Shown: positions 18,231 to 26,434, counted from the first letter of the stretch. The stretch is DNA of 64,000 nt from Pseudomonadota bacterium (GCA_021820845.1 JAKADC010000002.1:1-64000), one strand, 5' to 3'. Notes: a model not told the origin generated them from the letters alone. Translations and numbers: made by a program.

Positions 18231-19386
18231 TCCCGACCTGAGGCGCCTGCAGAACGAAGGCTATGAGGTGGAGGTGCGCTCTGGCTACCTTTTGGTGCAC
18301 TCGGTGCCGTACGTCAACGCCAAGGGCCAAATAGCCTTTGGCACCCTTGTGTCGGACCTCACCATGGCCGGCGACCTCACTACGCGCCCCGGTACCCACA
18401 TTGCCATGTTCATCGGCGAGCATCCATGCAACAAACATGGGAGCGAGATTCAGCAGATCAAGCACAACAGCAGCCACATGCCTTTGGCGCCGGACGTCGT
18501 TGCGCAGCATTCGTTCTCCAACAAGCCGCCACAGGGCTACGCCGACTACTACGAGAAGATGTCGCGCTACATCGAGATCATCTGCGCGCCGGCGAAATCA
18601 CTGCAGCCAAGCGTGACGGCCCGCACGTACCGCGTGATTGAGGCGGCGCCTGATGATGGGGTGTTCAACTATCTTGATACGGCCTCCAGCAGGACCGGCA
18701 TCAGCGCTGTCACCGCCAAGGTAGCCATGCGGCGCGTGGCGATCGTGGGCTTGGGCGGCACAGGTTCCTATGTTCTGGACTTGGTGTCCAAGACGCCTGT
18801 CGGCGAGATACACCTCTACGATGGCGACCTGTTTCTACAGCACAACGCCTTCCGGGCGCCGGGCGCGGCGTCGCTCGATCAGCTGCGGGGGCGCCCCAGT
18901 AAAGTGGCGTACCACCAGGCCAATTACGCGAAGATGCACCGTGGAATCGTCGCGCACCACGAGTACATCGGCGACGAGAACGTGACGCAGCTGCAGGATT
19001 TCGATTTCGTCTTCCTGTGCATGGACACGGGGCCCGCCAAGAAGCTCATCGTCGATGCGCTGCACGCCGCCGGCACGCCATTCATTGATACCGGGATGGG
19101 CGTGCAAATGCTCGAGGACAGTCTGCAGCTCTGGGCAATCTGCCGCGTGACGACCAGCACCAGCGCCAAGTGCGACCACCTCGCACGGCGGGTGTCGTAC
19201 GCGCCGCCGGCTGAGGACGGCGACTACGAGCGCAATATCCAGATCGCCGAGCTGAATGCAATGACCGCAGCCATGGCCGTGATCAGGTGGAAGAAGTTCT
19301 GCGGCTTCTACCAGGACCTCGAGGGCGAGCACAACAGCACCTATACAACGAACTGCAACATGCTTACCGGGGATGAGTCCGCATGA
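18205..19386 (+). CDS. ThiF/E1-like adenylating enzyme with N-terminal DUF6791-like domain
   Basis: A 393-residue protein. Residues 1-165 form a conserved domain typical of ThiF partners of multiubiquitin (GYLLVHSVPYV, GTLVSDLTMAGDLTTRPGTH, YADYYEKMSRY). Residues 175-390 are an E1-like Rossmann domain: nucleotide loop GLGGTGS (182-188), YDGD (205-208), N214/R217, and the conserved aspartate in CMDTG (274). Candidate catalytic cysteines are C313 and C323; no CxxC zinc pair is evident. It overlaps the Ubl gene by 26 bases and the DUF6527 gene by 4. It should adenylate a Ubl, though which C-terminus it uses is unclear. Confidence 0.85.
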   Translation: MSRALISRNPDLRRLQNEGYEVEVRSGYLLVHSVPYVNAKGQIAFGTLVSDLTMAGDLTTRPGTHIAMFIGEHPCNKHGSEIQQIKHNSSHMPLAPDVVAQHSFSNKPPQGYADYYEKMSRYIEIICAPAKSLQPSVTARTYRVIEAAPDDGVFNYLDTASSRTGISAVTAKVAMRRVAIVGLGGTGSYVLDLVSKTPVGEIHLYDGDLFLQHNAFRAPGAASLDQLRGRPSKVAYHQANYAKMHRGIVAHHEYIGDENVTQLQDFDFVFLCMDTGPAKKLIVDALHAAGTPFIDTGMGVQMLEDSLQLWAICRVTTSTSAKCDHLARRVSYAPPAEDGDYERNIQIAELNAMTAAMAVIRWKKFCGFYQDLEGEHNSTYTTNCNMLTGDESA

Positions 19387-19886
19387 GGAAGATGAGCCCA
19401 GCTAGGCAGAGGCTGTCGCATGAATTCGTTGAGTTCATCCCTGAGCAGCTTCAGGAGGGCGTGCTGTACCTTTCAACGACCTACGCTACGGCGGCGCACC
19501 TCTGCTTCTGCGGGTGCGGCAGAGAGGTGGTCACGCCGCTGTCACCGACGGATTGGAAGCTGACCTTCAATGGGGAGACGGTTTCGCTGTCGCCTTCAAT
19601 TGGCAACTGGAGCTTCCCCTGCAGGTCGCACTACTGGATCGAGGACAATTGTGTACATTGGTGTGGCGAGATGCCGCAGAAGGCTATCGACGCCGGCCGG
19701 GTCAGAGATCGACTGCTCAAGGCGACGTGCTTCGGCGACCGGCGTTTGCCCAATGGGGCGCAGCCGGTCCAGCTCGCCGCAGTACCAGCACAAAGCGAGG
19801 CGAGCAATTCCCGCGACGTCTTCGAGAATGACGATCGAGATGGATGGTTTGCAAGGCTGACTGCGTGGTTTCGTGCCCAAATCTAG
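19383..19886 (+). CDS. DUF6527 cysteine-rich protein, third member of the Ubl cassette
   Basis: A 167-residue protein matching the DUF6527 family. The cysteine cluster CFCGCG (41, 43, 45) with Cys80, His83, Cys90 and Cys94 (PCRSHYWI, NCVHWC) suggests a zinc-binding fold of treble-clef type. Conserved core: VTPLSPTDWKLTFNGETVSL, then PSIGNW. Its ATG overlaps the E1-like stop. In this position it may act as ligase-like adaptor, target or peptidase-like partner; the sequence does not tell. The last 40 residues are variable with an amphipathic end. Confidence 0.8.
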   Translation: MRKMSPARQRLSHEFVEFIPEQLQEGVLYLSTTYATAAHLCFCGCGREVVTPLSPTDWKLTFNGETVSLSPSIGNWSFPCRSHYWIEDNCVHWCGEMPQKAIDAGRVRDRLLKATCFGDRRLPNGAQPVQLAAVPAQSEASNSRDVFENDDRDGWFARLTAWFRAQI

Positions 19887-19960
19887 CGGTCGGCGAGATA
19901 ATGTGCCAGCTCCTTACCCACGGGGGTCATGAATAACAGTTTGGCTTTGAGGAGAAAAAC

Positions 19961-20212
19961 GTGAAAGGTGTCGTTCACTACATCAACCAGCAGCGCGGCA
20001 TGGTGGCGGTGTTCACGGAGCAGGACTACTCCATCTTCGAGATCATTAGCGGCGACAACGTCGAAGTGGGCGATAGCGTCAGCTGGCGAGATGACACCGC
20101 ATTGGGCGGTGAAATGCTTACGAACCATACCCAAGGTGAGCGTTACGAAGTCTATTTTCAAAACCATTACATTCATCAGTCGCAGTTGGGCCAACAGTTA
20201 CTTATACGGTGA
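19961..20212 (+). CDS. Small OB-fold/cold-shock-like protein
   Basis: An 83-residue protein with a beta-rich pattern (KGVVHYINQQRGMVAVFTEQ, then DNVEVGDSVSW) reminiscent of cold-shock or S1-like OB folds, followed by a short C-terminal extension. GTG start with GAGGAG nine bases upstream. It follows the Ubl cassette by 74 bases and may be an independent unit. Nucleic-acid binding is inferred from fold resemblance only. Confidence 0.6.
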   Translation: MKGVVHYINQQRGMVAVFTEQDYSIFEIISGDNVEVGDSVSWRDDTALGGEMLTNHTQGERYEVYFQNHYIHQSQLGQQLLIR

Positions 20213-20265
20213 CTTATCACATTACAATCTAGTTTGTGTTAGGCAACAAAAGGGGAAAATTAGCT

Positions 20266-20472
20266 ATGGCAAAGAAACCCGAGAATCATGGCAAGTCTTG
20301 GACAGATGCTGATGTCAAAAAGCTGGAGAAATTGGCTGAGCAGAACACGCCGACAAGGGTGGCGGCTCTCAAGCTAGGGCGCACTCCCGCTTCAGTGAGC
20401 AACAAGGCGTCGGAAGAAAGCATTTCTCTAAAGCCTACAAATCAATCACCGTACGGCACAAAGAAGAAGTAG
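20266..20472 (+). CDS. Small Myb/SANT-like helix-turn-helix protein
   Basis: A 68-residue basic protein with a pattern typical of short Myb-like DNA-binding proteins (KSWTDADVKKLEKLAEQNTP, then AALKLGRTPASVSNKA). The start ATG follows a purine-rich AGGGGAAAATTAGCT leader. No partner is obvious; it lies between the OB-like gene and a minus-strand group. Confidence 0.6.
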   Translation: MAKKPENHGKSWTDADVKKLEKLAEQNTPTRVAALKLGRTPASVSNKASEESISLKPTNQSPYGTKKK

Positions 20473-20484
20473 GCACATGCCAAA

Positions 20485-20712
20485 CTAGTGCTCCAACTGA
20501 TGGATTTGCCTCCGTTCGGCGTCAAGCAGCACCGACTGGATGCCGGTGAAACCCCACGCGTGCAGGTAGCGTTTGGCATGCGCAGCGACCTCGGTTGCCG
20601 CGGCGCCGACATTACGACTCAGCGGGATGTGGAAGTATCTAACCGTGGAAAGGCGCTGTTCTCGCGCAGGATTTAGTATCGACCGAGTCGCATCCTCGGC
20701 CTGAGCGGTCAT
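20485..20712 (-). CDS. Possible 75-residue protein, perhaps the end of a broken gene
   Basis: An open frame with no recognised domain. The same frame continues upstream without a start codon to about 20914, and that extension (ITKREATWQSELRL, CPADADLCIADVDGVGHQ) looks protein-like. The true gene may therefore be a 5'-truncated remnant. Support is weak. Confidence 0.3.
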   Translation of the reverse strand: MTAQAEDATRSILNPAREQRLSTVRYFHIPLSRNVGAAATEVAAHAKRYLHAWGFTGIQSVLLDAERRQIHQLEH

Positions 20713-20819
20713 TTGATGACCAACGCCATCAACGTCTGCAATGCATAGATCAGCGTCCGCAGGGCAGGAAACGGCCTTGAGACGTAATTCACTTTGCCAT
20801 GTTGCTTCCCGTTTCGTGA

Positions 20820-21323
20820 TCAGGTAAGCAATCGGGTGACGTGATCGAAAGCGGCTAATTTCGCCTCGGCAACCGTTTTGTAATTCCGTCTTGAGTGCTG
20901 AACTGACGACTGATCAACCGACGCTATTGTGCAGGCCCATCCCATTCCTCGCTGATACACGATAATCCGATAGCTGTCAGCAGTGATGTAGGGATTTCCC
21001 TTCGCTGACACTTTCCAGGCCCGAGATAGCCAGCGCTTTCGCTTTGCCGACCGGCTCTTCATCGAAGCCTCTCGTGCTGTCGATGCGGAAAGGTCGCCTT
21101 CCATGTGACCCGCGCAGATGCAGCCTACCTGGAGAATATCGGGGTAGTTGTCGTGTGACATGTGGTGGACGTAGCGGATCGTTTGCGACTCGCACATTTC
21201 GCAGTCGATGGAGGGTTCTCCCAAGTCCTCGATATCTACGCAGGTCCAGCCTCTGTGCGGAACCCCAGCAACCGACCACTTGCCCCGTTTTGCTGTAACC
21301 AATTCCTCTTCGCTGATAGCCAT
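20820..21323 (-). CDS. Unknown cysteine-cluster protein coupled to DUF4917 gene
   Basis: A 167-residue basic protein. Cysteines in CEMCESQT and VGCICAGH (about residues 40-70) suggest one zinc site; the middle is strongly basic (MKSRSAKRKRWLSRAWK). I start it at MAISEEEL, four bases after the DUF4917 stop, so the two are probably one operon. No family is recognised; nucleic-acid binding is plausible. Confidence 0.65.
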   Translation of the reverse strand: MAISEEELVTAKRGKWSVAGVPHRGWTCVDIEDLGEPSIDCEMCESQTIRYVHHMSHDNYPDILQVGCICAGHMEGDLSASTAREASMKSRSAKRKRWLSRAWKVSAKGNPYITADSYRIIVYQRGMGWACTIASVDQSSVQHSRRNYKTVAEAKLAAFDHVTRLLT

Positions 21324-21327
21324 TTGC

Positions 21328-22359
21328 TCACGCTCCCCAAACGTTTGCCGTTTTGGCGTCGAATAGCTGAACCTTGAGTTTAAACTTCGGCAGAATTGAC
21401 TCGATGTGCTTCGCATCCGCGTCAGAGTAGGTTCCTATGTACACGCTCCAAAGCTTGTCGGCAGCTTGCGCCCCGTGCTTCGCAGCTCTGTTGATCGCGT
21501 CGATGATGTGTTCATCATACTGGCCAAAATTGAAGCCAAAAGTGACCAACGAACCTTCGATACCCGAGAGGCGGTCGTAACAGTACGACAGATAGCGGTT
21601 GTGTCTGATGTGCTCTAGCTTTTCGTTACCGTTGCCCGCTGTCACGAAAATTGGATAGCTGCCCTCATCGAGGCGGGCGGTGATGTGCTCCAGCAGGTAG
21701 CCAGTCCAGTCGTACTGCTCCTTGATGATTTCTGAGCCGGCATCGAACAGGTGAAGCGCGCCGTGCAGATAGTGAATGTTCTGCTTCGCCTGATTCGGCC
21801 CCCAGATCAGGTCGGACCATTCCTCGTCCTCTCCCTTCTGTACTTCAACCGGGTTTTCCAGCTCGCGCCCGAACCCGTCAATGTGCTGCGAGGTTCCTTG
21901 CCGCATCAGAACCCAGTAGAGCAAGAGGTCGTAGTTGGTGCTGAAGATTTGGCCCCCGCTCTCAAGAAACAAGCGAAGAAAGTTTGCACATGCAGCGCTT
22001 TTCTCGTCAGGAATCTTGTACACGTGTTCTGGGTGCAACTCCTTGACCGATTTCAGCAACCCTTTCTTGAGCTTGTCGGATGCTGCAAGAATCTGTTCCT
22101 TGACAGTTTCCTCGGCTCCAAAGGCTTCGAGTAGCGCAATGGTCGTGTCCAGTTGCTGCATTACCAACTCAAAATTCCTGGTCTGAATGGCACCAAAGAG
22201 CTTGGTAAGTAACTCGTCTTCCTGCGATTGCAGGAAGTTGTGCAAGGCATTGTATGAAAATATCTCCACGTCGTACGCCATGCTGAAACCGTTACCCATC
22301 AGCAGCGAGGTGGTTCTCCGTTTCTTCTGGAGCGACGTGATGACTTCATCGAACGACAT
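21328..22359 (-). CDS. DUF4917 family, SIR2-like domain protein
   Basis: A 343-residue protein. Motifs in order resemble SIR2-like NAD-binding proteins of the DUF4917 family: LLMGNGFSMAYD near residue 20, FSTNYDLLLYW near 140, HYLHGALHLFD near 200 and TFGFNFGQYDEHI near 275. SIR2-like proteins in mobile cargo are often NAD-depleting defence effectors; that role is inferred. Start at ATG 22359; a GTG three codons upstream is possible. It precedes a cysteine-cluster gene by four bases. Confidence 0.75.
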   Translation of the reverse strand: MSFDEVITSLQKKRRTTSLLMGNGFSMAYDVEIFSYNALHNFLQSQEDELLTKLFGAIQTRNFELVMQQLDTTIALLEAFGAEETVKEQILAASDKLKKGLLKSVKELHPEHVYKIPDEKSAACANFLRLFLESGGQIFSTNYDLLLYWVLMRQGTSQHIDGFGRELENPVEVQKGEDEEWSDLIWGPNQAKQNIHYLHGALHLFDAGSEIIKEQYDWTGYLLEHITARLDEGSYPIFVTAGNGNEKLEHIRHNRYLSYCYDRLSGIEGSLVTFGFNFGQYDEHIIDAINRAAKHGAQAADKLWSVYIGTYSDADAKHIESILPKFKLKVQLFDAKTANVWGA

Positions 22360-22538
22360 TACTTCCACCGCCCCCCCTGTAATCAGATTTTGTGCGCTGC
22401 GGATTTCTTAAACACCATTTCACTTTTCCCATGTGGCCGGCACGTCGTCCCAATCTTTAGCCCCGACGCGCCTCCATCCATTGCATGTTGATTTCAGCGT
22501 TCACCTTGGACACCACTTCTGGCCCTCGGGGGCGCGCC

Positions 22539-23618
22539 CTAGGACACGATCTTCAGCACCGGTTTCTTGTAGCCCGGTATGGGCGGTGGCGGTGGCTGAG
22601 TGACCAGTTCGCCCACCAATGACTCGATCTCGTCCAGTGGTATGTGCAACTCCGCCGCAATGCGGTCCCTAGTAATACCGTCCTTCCAAAGCTCATCAAA
22701 TACCATGCGCCAGAGCATGGACTTCTCACGCGCAAGACCTTGAGGTTCGGTAGTTCGGTACCCCAAGTGGCTCATCTGCTTGCACAGCTCGCGGTAGTGC
22801 CAGTCCGAGATCAGACCCGTATCGAATGCCGTGCGTGCCAAAGCCGCCACCGAGACGCCCCACCGCTTTTTGGCGGACACCAGCCGCGCTAGGGAGTTGA
22901 CCCGGCCCAAGTGACCAATCAGGTCGCCCCGGTTGATCAGGAACGCCGAGGCGAACATATCGGCCTCGCGTTCGATATCCCGACCACCATTTGTCACGCC
23001 GTGGATGTGCAGGACTAGGTGGGCCAGTTCGTGGGCCGCATCAAAACGGCTGCGCTCCGCTGACTTGAAGGTGTTCAAGAAGATGTAGGGGGTGTTACCT
23101 CGCCAGCAGGAAAATGCATCGACATGCTTGTGCTGCTCGGCCAACGAGAAGACCCGAACACCCTTGGACTCCAGCAGCTTAATCATGTGCTCGATCGGCT
23201 TGGTTCCCATGCCCCAATGGCTGCGCAGAGCCTCGGCAGCCGCAATAGGATCTTCGTCACGCAAGTCAAGCAGCTGCGTTGCGGGAAGCTCGAATCTCTC
23301 GGCCACCCAACCGTGCAACTCAAACGCCAGATCGCCCGCTGCCAAAGCCGCGTCACGCTGGCGAGCCGTGAGCGACGACAAGCTACGAAAGCTCACTGCC
23401 TCGGCACGAAGCGCTTCGCTGTCGTTGAGATAGAAGAATTCCGTCGGGTAATTCAAGGCGTGGCCCAGCGCACGCACGGTGTCGCTGCCCGGTTCTGGGG
23501 TATCGCCTGCTTCTAAGCGCGTGAGCGTCAGAGCCGTCAGTTGTGCCTTCTCTGCCAGTTCCTTCTTTGTGAGCTGTCTGCGCTTTCGAGCTAGCGTAAG
23601 CCTGCTCCCGTTAAACAT
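22539..23618 (-). CDS. HTH-ImmA/IrrE fusion regulator-peptidase
   Basis: A 359-residue protein. An XRE helix-turn-helix occupies residues 5-62 (RLTLARKRRQLTKKELAEKA), and an ImmA/IrrE peptidase domain follows with HELAHLVLH near 195 and EREADMFASAF near 217. The C-terminal third is a winged-helix-like region ending in a proline run. Such fusions act as autorepressors or antitoxins paired with an adjacent gene. The 213-residue gene 21 bases upstream on the same strand is the likely partner. Confidence 0.88.
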   Translation of the reverse strand: MFNGSRLTLARKRRQLTKKELAEKAQLTALTLTRLEAGDTPEPGSDTVRALGHALNYPTEFFYLNDSEALRAEAVSFRSLSSLTARQRDAALAAGDLAFELHGWVAERFELPATQLLDLRDEDPIAAAEALRSHWGMGTKPIEHMIKLLESKGVRVFSLAEQHKHVDAFSCWRGNTPYIFLNTFKSAERSRFDAAHELAHLVLHIHGVTNGGRDIEREADMFASAFLINRGDLIGHLGRVNSLARLVSAKKRWGVSVAALARTAFDTGLISDWHYRELCKQMSHLGYRTTEPQGLAREKSMLWRMVFDELWKDGITRDRIAAELHIPLDEIESLVGELVTQPPPPPIPGYKKPVLKIVS

Positions 23619-23639
23619 ACGCTACTTCGTTCTCTATCT

Positions 23640-24281
23640 TCACTTCTTTGCTATTCGCACCTCATGCTCCACGGGGCCGCTACCATCGTCGGGCTGACCG
23701 ATGTTGCCAGGCGTGGGTTCCAGATCCTCGTCTACGACCCAAATACGCTTGCTAAAGCCCTCGAACTGGTTGCCCTCGAAGGCTTCAGGGCAAGACACCT
23801 CGGCCCGCAACCTCTTGGAATCCGCGCTCACGCAGACAGCCCACACGGTCGGCGCGCTGCCAAAGGCGTCCACTGCCTCAGGGGCGTCTCGATCAAAGAG
23901 CTCAGCCTGGCCGTTCTGGATGAGCTTGCGCGACCCAGCCCCCTTCCCCGAGATAGCCTGAGGGTTCCGTTCTGAGCAGGCGATGTCGACGTTCTGAAAG
24001 CAGATCTGGATTCCTAGCTTGTCGTTCACGGTCGCCTCCACGTTGCCGGTGCGGCTTAGCCGCCAGCCCAGAGGCAAAAGCTCCATGCGGATGGCCCGGA
24101 CGCCATTGATATAGGCCAGAGTGCCCGGCGTGCTCGAAGGGTCGATCTCTAGGGCTTCGGCCTTGGCTGCCGCAGCTTTTCGAGCTATGGACATGACAAT
24201 GTCCGCTGTCAGCCCAAGCGACTGTAACTCCTGATGGACCGAAAAGCCTTCATTGATGACAATGGGTGTTTGCTGGATCAT
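23640..24281 (-). CDS. Unknown partner of the HTH-ImmA/IrrE gene
   Basis: A 213-residue soluble protein with no recognised family. It starts directly downstream of a long inverted repeat and is followed after 21 bases by the HTH-peptidase gene. It contains a helical N-terminus (IVMSIARKAAAAKAEALEID) and a beta-rich middle (GIQICFQNVDIACS). By position it could be the toxin or target of the downstream protein. Confidence 0.65.
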   Translation of the reverse strand: MIQQTPIVINEGFSVHQELQSLGLTADIVMSIARKAAAAKAEALEIDPSSTPGTLAYINGVRAIRMELLPLGWRLSRTGNVEATVNDKLGIQICFQNVDIACSERNPQAISGKGAGSRKLIQNGQAELFDRDAPEAVDAFGSAPTVWAVCVSADSKRLRAEVSCPEAFEGNQFEGFSKRIWVVDEDLEPTPGNIGQPDDGSGPVEHEVRIAKK

Positions 24282-24290
24282 AGATTAGCG

Positions 24291-24335
24291 ATGTTGATTT
24301 TTAATGCCTGCATTGTAGGCTTAAAAAATCAACAT
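24291..24335. promoter_or_regulatory. Long inverted repeat upstream of the two-gene HTH-peptidase operon
   Basis: ATGTTGATTTTT (24291-24302) is mirrored by AAAAATCAACAT at 24324-24335, and the arms extend inward with one-base bulges through GCCT and AGGC, giving a stem of about 18 pairs. It lies 10 bases before the first start codon of the operon in A/T-rich DNA, the expected place for an autoregulatory operator. Confidence 0.6.
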
Positions 24336-24871
24336 GTGTGAGATTTCATTTAAAAATGTTGCGGCGACTTGCTCTGGACGCTACCGAAGAGTGTGACCGG
24401 CATCGATGAGGGGTCGTACGACAGCTTTCCCAAAGGCTGAGGGGTCGCAATGGCCGGGATTGTGAGTTCGCGAGATCGGGGTGCAATTGTTCAACGCGAT
24501 TCTTGGCTGAGCGGCAGGTTGGTTGTACATTGCTGACCTTAGCGGCTTGGCCCGCCAATGGCCGGAATGGCCGGAGGCTGTGTGAAAACGTATCGGAATT
24601 TCAGGGAGCAAAAAATCAGCCTTCCAAAACGCTCTCAGTTCAACGATCGCCACCCCGGGTGGGGTCAAGCGACCCCCGAAAATACTCAAAATTGATTTGT
24701 CGCGATGTTTTCACACAGCCTCGCCGATGAGCGGACGTAGCCCGCATCGACTCGAATGGCAAATACCAGGGTGGACCGGCCGTTCAATAGCGCCGGTGGT
24801 AGCGCTTCACGACCATTTCTCCGGGCTAAAAATGCTCAACACCAACCTGGCCCGTCGCCAGCCAGTTGCCT
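24336..24871. other. Gene-free stretch containing a MITE-like insertion
   Basis: I see no supportable gene. Short open frames here lack family features. The middle is a 149-base element with terminal inverted repeats (separate entry). Confidence 0.5.
24574..24722. mobile_element. 149-bp MITE-like element with perfect 16-bp terminal inverted repeats
   Basis: GAGGCTGTGTGAAAAC at the left end is exactly complementary to GTTTTCACACAGCCTC at the right end. Both sides are flanked by GCCG (24570-24573 and 24723-24726), a 4-base target duplication. It encodes nothing and would need a transposase in trans from an IS with matching ends. Confidence 0.75.
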
Positions 24872-25345
24872 TTACGGGTCACCATAGTATCTCTTGTAAG
24901 CATCGCGCCAATCGTTAACGAGCATCTCGCGGGCTTGCTTCAGCGTAATGTGTCTAGCGCACATTTCCTTGTGCAGACGATTCTCCAACTTATCTTTTAG
25001 GACCGCATTCCATGGGCTTGTGCCGTAAGCTTGCGGCCACAGATTGATGACTTCGTCAGCGCCGCCAAGCTCTCGGCTGATGAGGTGGTCAATTTCGCAG
25101 TGCCTCTTGCCTGCCGGGACACACTTTGGATCGTCATTGCCCGTATATCCGTAAAGAGCAAAAACCTGCTTCTTCATCGCCACAGTTGCGTGCCGTTCGT
25201 CTTTGCCCCATTTTATCGAGCAGATTTTTGCCTTTGATAAACCAACGCGATAAGAGCCAGGAGTGACGTGTAGGTCGGGGGTGCCATCAGCCCAGGTCCA
25301 GCCTGCAACCATCAGGCCCAGAACCAGTATTGCCGCTCTTCGCAT
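24872..25345 (-). CDS. Exported HNH-type nuclease-like protein
   Basis: A 157-residue protein with an N-terminal signal peptide (RRAAILVLGLMVAGWTWA) and an HNH-like core: HCEIDHLISRELGGADEVIN followed by LWPQ. Cysteines in KICS, KCVP and HC may bind metal. Related exported HNH proteins occur in many proteobacteria with unknown substrates. It sits alone between the MITE and the TfoX-like gene. Confidence 0.75.
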   Translation of the reverse strand: MRRAAILVLGLMVAGWTWADGTPDLHVTPGSYRVGLSKAKICSIKWGKDERHATVAMKKQVFALYGYTGNDDPKCVPAGKRHCEIDHLISRELGGADEVINLWPQAYGTSPWNAVLKDKLENRLHKEMCARHITLKQAREMLVNDWRDAYKRYYGDP

Positions 25346-25548
25346 ATTTACTCCCTGTACAGGTTACTCAAGGCAATCGACCGATGATCTCCGTCCGAGC
25401 CAAAGCCAGGACTGCCGAACCAAGAAGAATGAACTGTGTAGCACAAGCCCTGTGCGTTTACTGTGGCTGATGACCGGACGGCGCGGAGATGAGATACCTC
25501 TGGCGGCATCTTCCTGGCCAATAAGCGGCTGTCCGACGACGCTGCCGA

Positions 25549-25893
25549 CTAGCGGGTTCGGGCGCCTTTCACAAACTCGAGCGAGGCCTGAAACAGATCG
25601 ATATCCTTCTCGTACTCAGCCGCCTCGGCGCGGTCAATCTGTACCCATTCCCTGGTGCTAGCCACCCCGCCGGGCTGAAACGGGACGACGTCGCCCCTTG
25701 AGAACTGCAGTTCGGTCGCGGTGGCGGCGGGCAGGCGCAGTCCGACGCCGCTACCGCTGATGCAGGCAAACATCTTGTCGTTGACGAAGTAGGCATCAAG
25801 GCCGCTAATTTTTCTTGCGCTGACGCCAGGGAGTTTGAGAAGCAGGGCGTCGATCAATGCCTTGCGGCTGGATTCGGATGTATCAGTATTCAA
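25549..25893 (-). CDS. TfoX N-terminal-like domain protein
   Basis: A 114-residue protein resembling the TfoX/Sxy N-terminal fold (LPGVSARKISGLDAYFVN, KMFACISGSGVGLRLP, then REWVQI). These small proteins are common in proteobacterial genomes and rarely linked to competence. Monocistronic, downstream of A/T-rich DNA. Confidence 0.65.
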   Translation of the reverse strand: MNTDTSESSRKALIDALLLKLPGVSARKISGLDAYFVNDKMFACISGSGVGLRLPAATATELQFSRGDVVPFQPGGVASTREWVQIDRAEAAEYEKDIDLFQASLEFVKGARTR

Positions 25894-26088
25894 GAAGGGT
25901 CCGCCGGGGTTGTCATGAACAGGGGCATTGAATCATAAAGACTAGGCCCATGTGGTTAATCCTGGAAGTCAGAGTGCGCTCCAAGTCAGGCGCATGCATG
26001 CAAACGATCAGGTTTGCATTTTCCGACAAGTCGAAACCGGAAGGCTGCAGCCCTGACGACGGAAGCTCGTAGGAGCGACTTCCCGCAG

Positions 26089-26115
26089 AAAACGCCCCGC
26101 CGTATAGGCGGGGCG
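26089..26115 (-). terminator. Rho-independent terminator after DUF736 gene
   Basis: On the minus strand CGCCCCGCC-TATAC-GGCGGGGCG is followed by TTTT. It lies about 14 bases beyond the DUF736 stop. Confidence 0.8.
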
Positions 26116-26128
26116 CCGAGGGCGACGA

Positions 26129-26434
26129 TCAATCGCCCTTGCTGCGCGACCAGATCAGGTTGTGCACGCCATCCTCGCCCTCGACCAGACGGGCGTAGAT
26201 GGTCGCCGGGAACGACGGGTCATCCAGGGTTGCCGACAGGTAAGGCCGTTCCGCCTTGCTGACTTTCTTCCACGCCGCGCCGATCTCGAAGTTGCCGGCG
26301 ACGATGCGGTAGTTGGGAGCGTTCTCGCTCTCCCCGGCATTCGGGACGAATTTGACCTTGACGTTGAGCGTCAGGGTACGAACCGTGCCGATGAAGCTGT
26401 CGTTCTGTGCGCTGAAGGTGCCAATGTTTGCCAT
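26129..26434 (-). CDS. DUF736 protein of ICE backbone
   Basis: A 101-residue protein of the DUF736 family (MANIGTFSAQNDSFIGTVRT, NAPNYRIVAGNFEIGAAWKK), found in nearly all Tn4371-like and many other conjugative elements of proteobacteria. The function is unknown. AAAGGAG precedes the ATG and decides the start against a long upstream frame. A strong terminator follows. Confidence 0.88.
   Translation of the reverse strand: MANIGTFSAQNDSFIGTVRTLTLNVKVKFVPNAGESENAPNYRIVAGNFEIGAAWKKVSKAERPYLSATLDDPSFPATIYARLVEGEDGVHNLIWSRSKGD

Noticed and set aside
24346..24689. Short open frames around the MITE
   Set aside because: They lack ribosome sites and family features and run through the terminal inverted repeat.
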